DNA of 64,000 nt, taken from Aquilaria yunnanensis. Lineage: Eukaryota; Streptophyta; Magnoliopsida; Malvales; Thymelaeaceae. Shown here one piece after another: positions 1 to 11,023 of the stretch. A program made the position numbers and the translations under genes. The DNA lies in assembly GCA_039654915.1 (NCBI GenBank), contig CM077600.1, forward strand, positions 40,904,492 through 40,968,491. The letters run 5' to 3'. The stretch's first letter is position 1; every line of letters begins with the position of its first letter. The notes beneath the pieces are model-generated. The model was not told the origin of the DNA and made no database searches. It saw only the letters and a list, made by a program, of their open reading frames with translations.

Positions 1-612
1 AAATTAGTATTTGATTCACGTGCAACGCACATGTGCATTTACTACTATTCATAACAATACAAATGCTTATTTATACCATTGTAAATAGAAAGATTGTACA
101 TATTATAGTCGCTTACATATTGACTTGTTATGTGATTTCTTAATCAGAGTACAAACAATTAGTATATGATTAATTTGAAACTCCAGATCTCTTTAGGCTC
201 GAGTCTATAAACTTGTTTGCGTATAAATGGTCTTAAAGTTACAATTTCTTACCGCCGGAATGAATATAGTACCTTATTTAGAGGAAGTTGCATGATTAAT
301 CCTTTAGAAAATTGGGAAAAAAAAATAAAAGGATGTGTGTGTGTGTGTGTGTATCAAAATTTAAAAAAAGGGGGGGCTACTGAGTGGGAGAAATTGAAGA
401 AAGATGAACGGAAATGGGTAACTAACATTTGAAAAATAAACCCAGAAACAAAGTTATAGAATCAAAGACGAAGAAGGCAAGTGGTGAAAAAACATTGTGA
501 AGGTCAATGACAGTGAGTAATTACTTCCGAAGAGAGAAAAGAGCTTAGGAACGTATTTACTTCCAACCACCCCCTGACCGGACCGGAGCGGACCCCTTCC
601 CTGCCCACCCTC
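1..612. other. Upstream intergenic sequence, no gene seen
   Basis: AT-rich sequence with only very short open frames. It contains a (GT)n run near 333-352 and becomes C-rich just before the promoter of the first GDSL gene. Confidence 0.5.
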
Positions 613-620
613 TATTTAAT
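613..620 (+). promoter_or_regulatory. TATA-like box of first GDSL gene
   Basis: TATTTAAT lies about 100 bases before the ATG at 722, in a CT-rich core promoter. The position fits a plant TATA box with a leader of roughly 70-80 bases. Inferred from sequence and spacing only. Confidence 0.45.
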
Positions 621-721
621 CCTCCTTAAACCCCTCAACAATTTACGCCTGTTCAACTTCAACTTCAACTTCAACACAGTCGCTCTCACTTTGTTTTGAT
701 TACCAGAAAAAGGTAAAAGAC

Positions 722-1364
722 ATGGCCACTTCCTGCTGCTGCTTCCTCACATTCACATACCTGCTTCTCCCTCTTGTCTTCCTCAATGCCGTCTCGGGTC
801 AGGATATCGGTTCCGACCCCCTCCCCTTCGGTTCCCAAGTTGGAGCTCCCCGGAGAGAGATGGTGCCCGCCATGTTCATCTTCGGGGACTCTCTCATCGA
901 CAATGGCAACAACAACGATCTTCCTTCTTTCGCCAAGGCCAATTACTTCCCTTACGGCATTGACTTCAACGGCGGCCCCACCGGCCGTTTCTCCAACGGT
1001 CTCACCATGGTCGACGAAATTGGTACTAATTTTCTTTTCTTCTTCTTCCCCCGCCAATCGATTTTGTTTTCCGTGTTACTACAACTGTATTTGTCTGGAA
1101 ACTGATCAATCTGCATGCCGTGCGCAGCTCGACTGCTCGGGCTTCCCATGATTCCTGCATATTCTGAAGCTTCCGGTGACCAAATCATGCACGGCGTCAA
1201 CTATGCTTCCGCGGCCTCCGGCATCCTTGATGTCACCGGCCGAAATTTTGTAAGTTTTTCGTTTTTCTTTTTCATGCCTATAGATCTTCATTCCACAGTT
1301 AATTAAATTGGGAGTATCGTCTATGCAAACGCAATACTATCTCTAGTTTATATTTTAATGCTAG

Positions 1365-1397
<33 letters not shown>

Positions 1398-2139
1398 ACA
1401 GTATGTGATATGCATGGAGTAGGTTGGTCGGATACCATTTGACGGACAAATAAGGAACTTCCAGAGCACGCTGGACCAGATCGCGGACAGCCTCGGGGCG
1501 GTGGAGGCAGCGCGTGCTATACAACGCTGCTTGTTCTTCGTGGGGATGGGGAGCAATGACTACCTCAACAACTACCTCATGCCCAATTTCCCCACCAGGA
1601 ACCAGTACAACGCCCAGCAGTTCGCGGATCTGCTGGCCTCCGAGTACAGCCGCCAGCTGACGACGCTCTACAACCTGGGGGCCCGCAAGTTCGTGCTGGC
1701 TGGCCTCGGCCGGATGGGCTGCATCCCCAGCATCCTGGCCCAGAGCCAGATAGGCGCCTGCTCCGACGATGTCAACCTCCTCGTCCTCCCCTTCAACGCC
1801 AACGTCAAGGCCATGATGAGCTCTCTCACCGCCAGTCTCCCGGGTTCCAGATTTGTTTACATCGACATCGCTCGCTTGTTCGAAGATCTCATCACCAACG
1901 CCAGAACATACGGATTTAGCGTGGTGAACAGAGGGTGCTGTGGAATAGGGCGGAACAGAGGGCAGATAACGTGCCTGCCCTTCCAGACGCCATGTCCGAA
2001 CAGGAACGAGTATGTGTTCTGGGACGCATTTCATCCGACGGAGAAAGTGAACGTTATCATGGCCAGGAAGGCTTTCGACGGCGACCACACTTTTGTTTAT
2101 CCCATGAACATTCAGCAGCTCGCCAACCTCAATATTTAG
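722..2139 (+). CDS. GDSL-type esterase/lipase, 3 exons
   Basis: Predicted extracellular serine esterase/lipase of the plant GDSL (SGNH) family. Exons 722-1022, 1128-1249 and 1423-2139 join in frame to 379 residues, usual for the family. The N-terminus (about residues 1-26, Cys-rich then LLLPLVF) looks like a secretion signal. Block [12 protein letters not shown] holds the nucleophile Ser57; block II is NYASAASG; block III GMGSND holds Asn186; block V DAFHPTE gives Asp342 and His345. All catalytic residues are present. Exon 3 carries in one piece what the neighbour at 2969-4494 splits into three exons, so two introns are missing here. It lies tail to tail with that paralogue, about 830 bases apart. 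The substrate cannot be told from sequence. Confidence 0.93.
1366..1395. repeat. (AT)n microsatellite in intron 2
   Basis: Uninterrupted AT dinucleotide run inside the second intron of the GDSL gene. A similar run sits in the third intron of the neighbouring paralogue near 3557-3582. Confidence 0.9.
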
Positions 2140-2968
2140 TCAAACTAAACTAGCTTAGCTAGCCACTTAATAGAACCATCCATCCGTGCCCCAAAAATAC
2201 TGTGTCTGTGTGAAAATGCGGAGGATCTGGTTGGAGCTGGACTTGTCACTTTGTCTTAATTGTCACTTGTAATTGTGGTTTCGGTTTTTGGTTGCGTCGC
2301 GTATTACTTACATGGGACGAGATACTGTTGTCTACCTATTTGTCCGTAACCGTAAGCAGTTTTTAAGCATCTTCGCTAGTAGGAGTAGGAATATATTCCC
2401 TTGATTCATGACCTCCCACCTACATGCTCGATAACGTTTACATATCGTACCACCTTAACTGAACATGTGTCCTTCCACAGTACTGAAGATCAGTACTGCT
2501 AGTACGAAGTTGTGATGCCAGAATTAGCGTGTAAGTGTATAAAATTGATCTTGTGACTTTTGAAAAGGGACGAACTTCTGATGTAAAATCTGTGCCAATA
2601 GTATCATCAAATTTCAGTTTTTTAAATTTTCAGTTAAGTGTTCTAGAAGAACCATTTGGAATAGACCACAAAAGTCTAAATGAAGATTCATGGGTAGCAG
2701 ACATGTACAAAAGAGAAAAAAAAAAAAAAAAAGAAGAAAAATCAAAAAAGAGCTTTATAGTATAAAAGAATTAGAAGAGGTAGGGACATATCGTTGTATA
2801 TGTCCTGTCGGATCATAATATTATTTCTAATTATTTAGAGGAAGTTACATAAATATTGTACGTACTAAATTGAAAATAAAATTATAGAAAACTGATGCGG
2901 ACTGGAAGTAGCTTATATATTGTTGAAAGAGTGGAAATTTAGTTAAAGGCAGTATTGTAATTGGAGGC
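2140..2968. other. Intergenic spacer between convergent GDSL genes
   Basis: Holds the 3' untranslated regions of both genes. There is an A-rich run at about 2717-2737 and no conserved coding frame. Confidence 0.5.
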
Positions 2969-4494
2969 TTAGAGCTGAGCCAACTGCTGTATGTTGATGG
3001 GATAAGTATAGGAATATGAGGTGTAAGAGGCCTTGGCAAACATAAGATTGGCAACTTCAGTAGGATGGAAGGCATCCCAGAATAGGTACTTCTGCCGCTC
3101 CCCGCAAGGTTGCTGAAGAGGAAGGCACGTTATCTGTCCGTTGTTTCTCCCCACTCCGCAGCAACCTTGGTCAATCACTTCAAATCCTATATACAATACA
3201 TATAAATAAGAGATATGAACTTGCTGGTTATGTGTTACTACTTGTCCTATAGAAGTATTGTGATCAGCTGCATGTGTATACCGTAGGCGGTTCCGTTAAG
3301 GTAAAGATCAATGCTGCTTTTGTAGGAGTCTAGAAACACGAACTTGGCCCCGGGAAGTTGGCCGGAATTGAAACGGTCAACGAGATTGTGCAGGCCGGAG
3401 TTGAAAAAGAGGATGGCTTTGTTGATATTCTCGTTGCAGCGGCTGCGGTTTCCATGGTACCTCGCAAGCTGGTAGGGTATGCAACCGATTGGCCCAACTG
3501 CCGTCACTATAAACTTGCGAGCGCCCAGGCTATAAACTTGCTGCTCGATATATAGCAATATATATATATATATATATATATATCAGTGCCAATCAAAGTA
3601 ACAGTTATCTCTAGCTAGCTAGTACAATAAGGAGTATTGATTAATTAGGGAAGAAAGACATAAGAATACGGTGAGATGGCGGGTGTAGTCTTGGAGAAGA
3701 GCAGCTGCGTAAGCCTTGGGGGTGAAATCAGAGCTGGTGGTGTAAAAAGTGGGCATGAAGTAGTTGTTGAGGTAGTCATTGCTTCCCATCCCTGAGTAGA
3801 CGATGCATTTGCTCAAGTAGCTGTTCACAGAGTCCGCGTCTCCTCGGAACAGCCGTCTCATTTCCGTCACTACCTCCCCAAAGTCCTCCACTTGCCCCTT
3901 CATTGATGTGTGCGAGCCCTACAGGATGTACGTAACACTACTCACAATAATGTGTGTGTGTGTATATAAGTGGATCCTCATAAACTAGCTAGCTGGGAGT
4001 AGTTATGCATTACCAGGTTGTCCCCTGTTTCATCTCGAATGCCAGATGCTCCCGAAGCAAAATTAACTCCTTGTAGGACAATGGGGCCTCGCCGAGCTCT
4101 TGAATATGGTGGTATGTAAGCCCGAAATCCTAGAAGTTGAGCTGCGAGGGGGCAGACCCAGCCGGGTTAATAGATAGGCAGTAGCAGTAACAAATGAAAA
4201 CCAAGGGTCAACAACTACAATTGATGATGTACTAGTACCAAGAGCGTCGACAAAAGTGCGACCATTGGTAAAGCGGCCCGTCGCACCCAGTGGGAAATCA
4301 ATGCCATAAGGCCTGTAATTAGCCCGAGCAAGCGACAGCATTCCATTGTTATTCCCATTGTCCACCAAAGAGTCCCCAAATATGAAGAAACACGGCACCT
4401 GGGACTCCTCCCTTTGTGCTCTCGCATCCTCACCACACCACAATATGAAAACCAACACAAGAATTGTGTTCCACACCACACTTCTATCACCCAT
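2969..4494 (-). CDS. GDSL-type esterase/lipase, 5 exons
   Basis: Second GDSL (SGNH) esterase/lipase. On the minus strand the exons are 4494-4239, 4141-4014, 3918-3670, 3540-3282 and 3186-2969, joining to 369 residues. The N-terminal hydrophobic stretch (about residues 8-20) fits a secretion signal. Block I FIFGDSLVDNG has the nucleophile Ser42, block II is NFASGASG, block III GMGSND is intact, and block V DAFHPTE supplies Asp335 and His338. The C-terminus (YPINIQQLAQL) closely matches the first gene ([13 protein letters not shown]), so the two are paralogues. The five-exon structure is common in this family. Introns after residues RHLT and at TAYG are the two absent from the first gene. Predicted secreted; substrate unknown. 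Confidence 0.92.
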
Positions 4495-4538
4495 CCTATA
4501 TGTATGCCTACGTTTGTACTAAGAAGCCACGTAAGCAC

Positions 4539-4546
4539 TTAAATAC
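4539..4546 (-). promoter_or_regulatory. TATA-like box of second GDSL gene
   Basis: On the minus strand TATTTAAG lies about 45-50 bases before the ATG at 4494. It is the only good TATA-like word near the start; the implied leader would be short. Confidence 0.35.
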
Positions 4547-4559
4547 TTTCTTTTTCCTT

Positions 4560-5399
4560 CAAATTAGCTGAAAAGTGAACTTAGCTAGATACCAAAATCC
4601 CAAAGAACGTAGGAGTATATATATATATATAGATAGGCCTGACCGTAGTGGTTGTCTGGTTTCCTATTAATGGGTTTCATATGTGGATGAGCCCAAATTT
4701 GGCTGAGTTGGTCTGCTTTTATTGCTCTTCACATCAACTTTTCCCTGCGTTTCACAAAGCCCTATCATTTCCCTAGACTGTAGAGCGCTTTACAATGGAG
4801 CAGCGGTGATGGACGGATCACATCTCGTGATTTTACCATTTCCTTTTTGATTTATCCACCAGGTTGTCCTGTGATTAAAAAAAATATACTTTAAAAATAT
4901 TAACAGTTTGGTCGAACTGTCGAATTGAAAGAAGAAATGAAGGATACCCCTCTGGCTATTTTCTGTTCTTCTTTTGTCTGGGGAATAGAACAGAATTGAG
5001 GTATTGTGTTTGTTAATTACGGTAAAAATGAATCATATAATTCCTTTTTTTTTTAATTTTTAGTGATTATTCAGTTAATTTATATAATGATTGGAACTTT
5101 GCACTTTAAGAAAATTAAAAAAAAACATTTTAAAATATTATTCAGAAAAATCATTTTTTTTCTCTGTTTTCATTAGGCTGATATAGGGAAAAAAATTACG
5201 TAATAAAAAGATTAATTATCTTTACTAGCTACTATGAGAGGAAGACGGTTGTTTCGATTCTCAATCAAATTTTCTAACAATATATAAACCAATGATAATC
5301 ATTATTAAAAGACTGACTCTGCGTCTGATTGATGGAGGCAAAGCTGATCATTACACATGTATCAAGCTATGGCCTTAATCATTGATCCAAAATAATCAA
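4560..5399. other. Intergenic, AT-rich, no gene seen
   Basis: Contains a short (TA)n run near 4617-4631 and many A/T homopolymers. No open frame with recognisable protein similarity. Confidence 0.5.
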
Positions 5400-5837
5400 G
5401 GGACAATTACAACTTACCCCCCTAAGGTTTAGATAAAATTACATTTTACCCCTACTATTTTTGAAATATACAGTTTACCCTGCATTTTTATTACCATCTG
5501 ACTGCAATTTCTGAAATCTTAATATAAATACCGTAATCATATTTCAGTAATTTGAATATGTATGATATTTTTTTATAGTTAATGGATATTTTAAGTTATT
5601 AGTTTTTTCTTTCTATATATCTTTTAATTTTTAAAATATTAATTTTTAAATGTCAATTAATTATAAAAAATACTATACATATTGAAATTACTTGAAAATA
5701 ACAATCGTAGTCTAAATTAAGATTTCAAAAATTGCTCTTAGACTATATAAAAAAGTAGGTGTAATGTGTATATTTTTAAATAGAATAAGTAAAGTGTAAT
5801 TTTACCTATTCCTCAAGGAACAAATTGTAATTAACCC
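5400..5837. mobile_element. Mutator-like miniature element with 9-bp TSD
   Basis: The ends form long imperfect inverted repeats: the left end GGGACAATTACAACTTAC pairs with the reverse complement of the right end (GGGTTAATTACAATTTGT), and pairing continues for about 80 bases with mismatches. Flanks are AATAATCAA (5391-5399) and AATAATGAA (5838-5846), a 9-bp duplication with one mismatch, typical of Mutator-type insertions. No coding capacity. Confidence 0.75.
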
Positions 5838-5846
5838 AATAATGAA

Positions 5847-6405
5847 ACAACTTGAACGTCTTTAATAAAAGAAATTTTATTTTTATTTAATGTTTATGAT
5901 GGCCCACGACAATTACAGATCATCATAATATACGACATCACGTACCATAATCAGACGACAAATGAAACGTCCGTGATAGTATAAATGTCAAATGTTCTTT
6001 TTCCGCCTGTATATACCACACACTCTAAACTTGGATTCCTTGGCCCACTTTGCTCCTTCATGCGATACCCCATGGATAGAAGTCCATTAACCTATTCCAA
6101 AATACCAGGCCCACTTGGATAAGGAAAAAAACAAAACAACAATTTCTTTTTTTTTTTTTTCTATGAAGGAAAAAGAAAACAATAGCAGAGAGAACTTCTA
6201 GTTAAAATGAATACTTATAAACTTTCCTAATATATCCACAAATGAATGTTATTGGTGTTACGATATGATGTTTCAAACTATAATCTAACAGAAAACAACA
6301 GGCACACTTGTAATCACCTTAGCTGTTCAAATCTATAAACAGTTAAAAGCACCTGCTTGAATAAGAAAGAATTCGCACTTCGAACAAATTAAAAACAAGT
6401 ATAAG
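5847..6405. other. Intergenic, no gene seen
   Basis: Ordinary AT-rich sequence with a poly-T run near 6147-6160. No gene or clear repeat recognised. Confidence 0.4.
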
Positions 6406-6410
6406 CTCTT

Positions 6411-8248
6411 TGTAGCAACGTGTTTTTGGGATTCGCCACCAATCAGTTTACACCTAGGTCGATTGGACACCTAAAAATGGTCTACGAGAGTTCGAGGGGT
6501 TCGGGAGTACAGTTACGCTAAAATAACTTTATTCTAGCGCCCAAAATTGGTACCTAGTTTGATTTTTAATTTTTGTTTTGCTTGCTTTGAATTTATTTGA
6601 TTAATTTTTCAAACCATGAGTTCTAATCGAACCACCCGGATATGGACTTCTAAACCTTCCTATTTGATTTTATTTATTTTTATGAAATTTTGATATTTCC
6701 AAACCATAGATCCTATCGGACCACCCGGATGTGGAACCTAAAGACTTAACCTATTTTCTAGGTTTTTATCTTTTAAATGTTTTGGTTGACTATAGATCCA
6801 AACCATGAATCCTACCGGATTACCCGGATGTGGATATTAAAATTATTTCCTTCACTTTCTTTATTGTTTTCAAAGATTTTTAAATAATCATCCAAACCAT
6901 GGATCTTATCAGATCAGCCGGATGTGGATCTTAAAATTATTTCTAATTATTGTCCTAAATTCATCCTAAGATTTTATTAAACTCATGCAGAATGAATACT
7001 CTCATCGTGATTTTCGAGGTGTATTATGAAAAATTAAATAAATCTTAAAATTTATACTCCTAAAACCTATATCTATCCCAAATCTACAATCTTTACCTAA
7101 TCTTAGTGACCAAATTAATTCATGACTTTAATAAACAAAATAAGTAAACAACAAGAGAAATAAACAAAAAAAAACAATGCTGTCAGTGGCTTTTCTGCAA
7201 AATGAAAACATGTTAGTAACTTAAATGGATGAAATAAAAAGTAAGAGGGCTAAAGTGGGGTTATACTGAAGTTATGGACTTTCGGATTGGATCTGGGTCG
7301 AAAACGGGTCGGGTTGCGATCTGGTTTTGTTTTCTCTCGTTTCGATTCGCCTCTCACGATTCGGCGTTCACCAGCAACGACGGCGTCTGGCGAGGTGGCA
7401 ATGGCTGGGAAGCGGCGGGCAGCACTGGCTGGCTTGGAGCGACTGGCGGAGGCGACGCGACGGACGGCGAGAGTGAGAGCGTCGCGACAGGGGGAAAAGC
7501 CGAGCGCGGGGTCTGCGATGGCGGGAGTAGCAACGGCGATAGCTGGAGACGGCTGGGCACGGTGGCTGGAGGCTGACGGTGGTGGGGAAGAACGACGAGG
7601 GCAGACTGGAGGCGTCGGGTAGCGAAGATGGAAAACCAGGGGCGACGGTGCTGTAGGGAGGAGTTAGGGTTTTGGGGGAGAAGTAGCGAGAAAATAGGGA
7701 CTTGAGGCGGCAGTTTTCCCTTTTCTGAGTTAGGAGCTTAGGGTTTCGATTTTCTCTCTTCCTCTTTTTTTTCTCGAAATTTGAACCTATATTTATAATG
7801 GAGGGTCCCCTAAAACGTGATTAACAATATCTCTAAAGTTTAAACCTAATTTAAATCAAAATTTGAGGAAGTTTAGTCCAATTAGGAGAGAATTACATGA
7901 AATTACAGTTTAAGTCCAGTAGAACTCTAAATCTGTCCATTTGACCCTAAACTTTCAGGAATTGTCAGATTGGCCCTAAAACTTTGAATTTTGCTCAAAC
8001 TTTCTAAAAATCTCCCATTTTCTCCCAAACTTTTTCTTTTTCCCAAATTGACCCTACAACACTCTTAGGATTCCAAATTAGTACCTAAACTAAATTAACT
8101 CCTATTTATACCTTTAAATGATCCAAAAAAATTAAAAGTTACCTAAAAAGACTAAAATGCCCCTAAAAAATCAAAATGCTCCTAAACTAATTTTCCTAAT
8201 CTAAAACTTAATAAAAAGTTAGTACCCGGACAAAATTAGGTGTCAACA
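6411..8248. mobile_element. Solo LTR of a retrotransposon, TSD CTCTT
   Basis: The segment begins TGTAGCAACG and ends GGTGTCAACA, i.e. TG...CA, and is flanked by a perfect 5-bp duplication CTCTT at 6406-6410 and 8249-8253. No internal retrotransposon genes and no second LTR are present, so it is read as a solo LTR of about 1.84 kb left by LTR-LTR recombination. It carries a four-copy tandem repeat near its left end and a GC-rich segment (about 7270-7660) very unlike the AT-rich surroundings. Direction of the parent element is not certain. Confidence 0.75.
6608..6985. repeat. Four degenerate ~93-bp tandem repeats in the LTR
   Basis: Four units share a core like AAACCATGGATC followed by an ACCCGGATGTGGA box and a T-rich spacer. 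Units begin near 6614, 6701, 6799 and 6893. They lie inside the solo LTR and may be regulatory repeats of the retroelement promoter; that role is inferred. Confidence 0.7.
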
Positions 8249-8263
8249 CTCTTAATTGACTTT

Positions 8264-8421
8264 GGCCCCGTTCGGGAACAGCTTTTGTCATTAGCGTTAG
8301 AGTTTTAGATAAATTATTTAACGGTTGAGATGAAAACGCTGAAGCTAAAAGCTAAAAGCTACCCTTAGATAGCTTTTTCAAAACTCCAATACTAATCGCT
8401 GAAGCTAATGCCAAACAGGCC
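8264..8421. mobile_element. Small GGCC-ended MITE
   Basis: Starts GGCCCCGTTCGG and ends CCAAACAGGCC, an imperfect terminal inverted repeat, with an internal inverted AGCTAAAAGCTAAAAGCT segment. Flanked by TTT on both sides. This end type is seen in hAT and PIF/Harbinger MITEs; the 3-bp flank favours the latter, weakly. Confidence 0.55.
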
Positions 8422-8952
8422 TTTATTAAGATAGTGGAAACTAGAAATCCATTTTCTCTTGTAAGCACACAATATATATGTTATCCGTTCTCTCGGTTCA
8501 CGATAAAATTACTTGCAGAAACACGTAGACATCGTGCCAGTTAAGAATCCACAATCTACAATGCGCTTCTCCGGAAATTTTCAGGCTGAAAAGGAGAATA
8601 AATACCAAAGACAGGTGCCACATAACTAGAAAAAACAGGCGGAATTGTGGGAGCCGAGTACGTACATCTTTTGCATTTGATCAAGGTTCGATCCTTTTTA
8701 TGGTTCAAACTTGAATCGAGTCTGAGAATGGAGGTTTATTAGTAGTGCTACTGAATTCCAATGCAAAGAACAAAAAATTCCTTTAAGAAATAAAGAAAAA
8801 AACCAGTTGAAAAGAAATCAAAGAAAAATAAAAAAGAAAGGAAAATGGGAGTGTAATTATGTGTGGTATTTTTTATTTCAGACGTTACAGTCGAGGAAAG
8901 CCGACAGGCGGAGCAGGTGAGAAAAGACAGAATCCGCAATGTCAGTTTCATT
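8422..8952. other. 3' flank of the xylan methyltransferase gene
   Basis: No coding signal beyond shadow frames. Probably includes the 3' untranslated region of the gene on the minus strand. An A-rich stretch lies at about 8765-8840. Confidence 0.4.
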
Positions 8953-9858
8953 TCAGGGGCAAAACGGGCGACCCGAGCGAGTCCGATGACTCGGAACAGT
9001 GAAATGCCGAATCCTGCCTTCTTGTTCCCTCAGGTACCCTTCGCACAGAAACGCCTTGGAGAACTTATCCTCCACCACCCTGTCCACGTCGTGCACGAAC
9101 ACGTCCGCCTCCCCGTCCTCCCTGTTCCTCGCCATCAGCCCCGCCGTGTAGATGGCGCTCATCCGTCCCGGCGCCTCCTCGTGGTACCCCGTCGGCGCAT
9201 CCACCATTATCACATCCCACTCCACATCATACACATCGCTCGGGAACCCCTTCAGCGCCAGCCGACACTTGGACAGCCTCGGGTCGCTCACCGCCCGGCA
9301 CTCCTCTTTCGACCCCAACTCCAACAGTTGGTCCGCCTGGTGGACCTTGGTGTCGTACTCCACGTGGTAAGACTCCAGGGTGGGTAATTTCTGGGTGATC
9401 TGTTCGATCCAGTTATTGTCCTCTTCCAGGAAGACGGTGCGGCCGCCGTGGTTGAGGCCGGCCCACATCAGGCTATCGTGGCCGAGGCCGAAGACCAGAA
9501 AGTTGCAGGGGGCCTTCCTCTCGAGAACCCGCGCCGAGACGGAGATTTCCTTGAAGGTTTGCTGCGGCGTGATGTTGGTGGTGGCGTAGTGGATGAGTGC
9601 GTTGGCCAGAGAGGGCGGTGCTTTTGTGCAGGAGGGCGTGAGGGGAACGGGGGGGCATTGTTCTTTAGGTGTTTGTGAAAAATCCTGAGTGGGGGTTGTG
9701 AAGTTGTCTGCTTTTTGGAGGGGAGTGACTTCCGGTGATGGGTCTTGGGGTAGGGAAGAACTCAGGGTTGTTCGTACTATGAAAATTAGGAGGAGAAGAA
9801 AGAAAAAGGCGATGAGGATTAGCTTTACAGTTGTGGGAGACTGAGGTTTGCCCCCCAT
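8953..9858 (-). CDS. GXM: Glucuronoxylan 4-O-methyltransferase (DUF579)
   Basis: Single-exon gene, 301 residues from the ATG at 9858. An upstream in-frame ATG at 9942 would add 28 basic residues; the later start is preferred because it places MGGKPQ directly before the membrane anchor, as in family members. Known role: transfers methyl from S-adenosylmethionine to glucuronic acid side chains of xylan in the Golgi. Visible: one hydrophobic segment (about residues 12-29) with a short cytosolic N-terminus (type II topology); CNFLVFGLGHDSLMW, the DUF579 signature; GGRTVFLEED; SDPRLSKC; MVDAPTGYHEEAPGRM; VFVHDVDR; and HFTVPSH near the C-terminus. The protein ends soon after SGRPFCP. Length and absence of introns are usual for the family. 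GXM versus close IRX15-type relatives is decided by the motif set. Confidence 0.92.
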   Translation of the reverse strand: MGGKPQSPTTVKLILIAFFFLLLLIFIVRTTLSSSLPQDPSPEVTPLQKADNFTTPTQDFSQTPKEQCPPVPLTPSCTKAPPSLANALIHYATTNITPQQTFKEISVSARVLERKAPCNFLVFGLGHDSLMWAGLNHGGRTVFLEEDNNWIEQITQKLPTLESYHVEYDTKVHQADQLLELGSKEECRAVSDPRLSKCRLALKGFPSDVYDVEWDVIMVDAPTGYHEEAPGRMSAIYTAGLMARNREDGEADVFVHDVDRVVEDKFSKAFLCEGYLREQEGRIRHFTVPSHRTRSGRPFCP

Positions 9859-10204
9859 AGCTCTGCTCCGATATACCCTTTGAGAATTGAGATGAGATGC
9901 TTCAATTCTCTCTTTCCTTTTGGATGAAAGAGAAAAGAGCAACTGTACAGGAACTTTAGAATTAAGGTTGCACCATGACCATGATATCAGGTATAATAGT
10001 TTGTCAACAAAGGAGAAAAACTAATGGAGACAGAAAGCTTTTGTTAGGGGGAAAAAAAGGGAAATGGGGTTTTGTGCATTTTGACCGAGAGAAATAAAAA
10101 CAGTAATTGCCGCCTGTTATTTTCATCTTGGAGAGGACAATAGTGTAAGGGGCAAGCCACAAGCAGACAGGCCAGTGTAGTTTTGCAATTAAGACCCCAG
10201 ATTG
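9859..10204. promoter_or_regulatory. Upstream region of the GXM gene
   Basis: Contains the 5' flank of the minus-strand methyltransferase gene. No clear TATA box could be picked out, and no other gene is visible. Confidence 0.35.
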
Positions 10205-10519
10205 TTTTAATTTAAGTCATTTTAATTTAAAATAATTTATTTTTATTTTTATATTATTTTTTTAGAGTTAATTTTATTTAAAAGTTAATATTATGTAGAT
10301 ATAATAATCTATTTGAAATTAATTCTTCATGAAATTATTAAATTTGTATAAATTTTTCTATTTTTAGGCATTAAAAATTTTTAAAAAATTATATTTTTAA
10401 TAAACTATTAAATTTACATAATATTAATTTTTAAATTAAATTAATTTCAATATAAAATATAAAATATAAATTATAAATTATTTTAAATTAAATTGACCTA
10501 AACTAAAATCAATTGACTT
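10205..10519. repeat. AT-rich foldback MITE, copy A
   Basis: One of five related copies in the window (others at 12781, 13081, 14589 and 56761). The ends fold back on each other: left TTAAGTCATTTTAATTT, right AAATTAAATTGACCTAA. The internal marker AATATTATGTAGAT recurs in the family. About 315 bases, no coding capacity. Confidence 0.7.
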
Positions 10520-11021
10520 TAAATGGTAGCTCGTTGTATCAATAGCTAACATGCCTTTGAAGCCTCTTAACAGTTTCTTGGGTGTTTTTTCCCAGAAAAA
10601 CAAAGTTGAGTTGGCCCAGTTCCCAAGACGCTTAGGATTGAAGGAAAGAGTACGAATAGTGATGTAGAAATAAGAAGTTAGGAGACAGTGAGACCATCTG
10701 GATCTGGCGGGTACATGCAATAAAATACCAGGCGTTTGGTGACCTGCCTGCAGCTGCAAGTTTAGGTTTAATGATTAGCCACTCGGTGAATTTCCTATTT
10801 GAAAGGTGGGGGGTCGTGGTCGTGGAGTCGTTGAAGGGGTCGATGCTTCCATGATTTTCTTTGCTCCTAATTTTCTTTCATTTAATATATGCGTGCTCTG
10901 CCTTATACACTCAACTTGAGTCAATATCTAATTAACCCATTAATTAGGTGCCCGTGTCCATCCCTAGACTATTAGCATCAATTCTTTTAAATTAGTTCAA
11001 CATCTCTTATTTTTATTCATA
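10520..11021. other. Intergenic, no gene seen
   Basis: Unique-looking sequence between two transposon-derived segments. No conserved frame. Confidence 0.4.
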
Positions 11022-11023
11022 TA

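Noticed and set aside
1348..2088. 246-residue open frame on the minus strand
   Set aside because: It is the antisense shadow of GDSL exon 3, whose plus-strand translation has all family motifs.
7274..7622. GC-rich open frames inside the solo LTR
   Set aside because: Two different plus frames and one minus frame are open together in low-complexity GC-rich DNA; no domain is recognisable.
9859..9942. Upstream start adding 28 residues to the xylan methyltransferase
   Set aside because: The extra part is a basic tail not expected before the short cytosolic segment and membrane anchor; the ATG at 9858 gives the family-like N-terminus.
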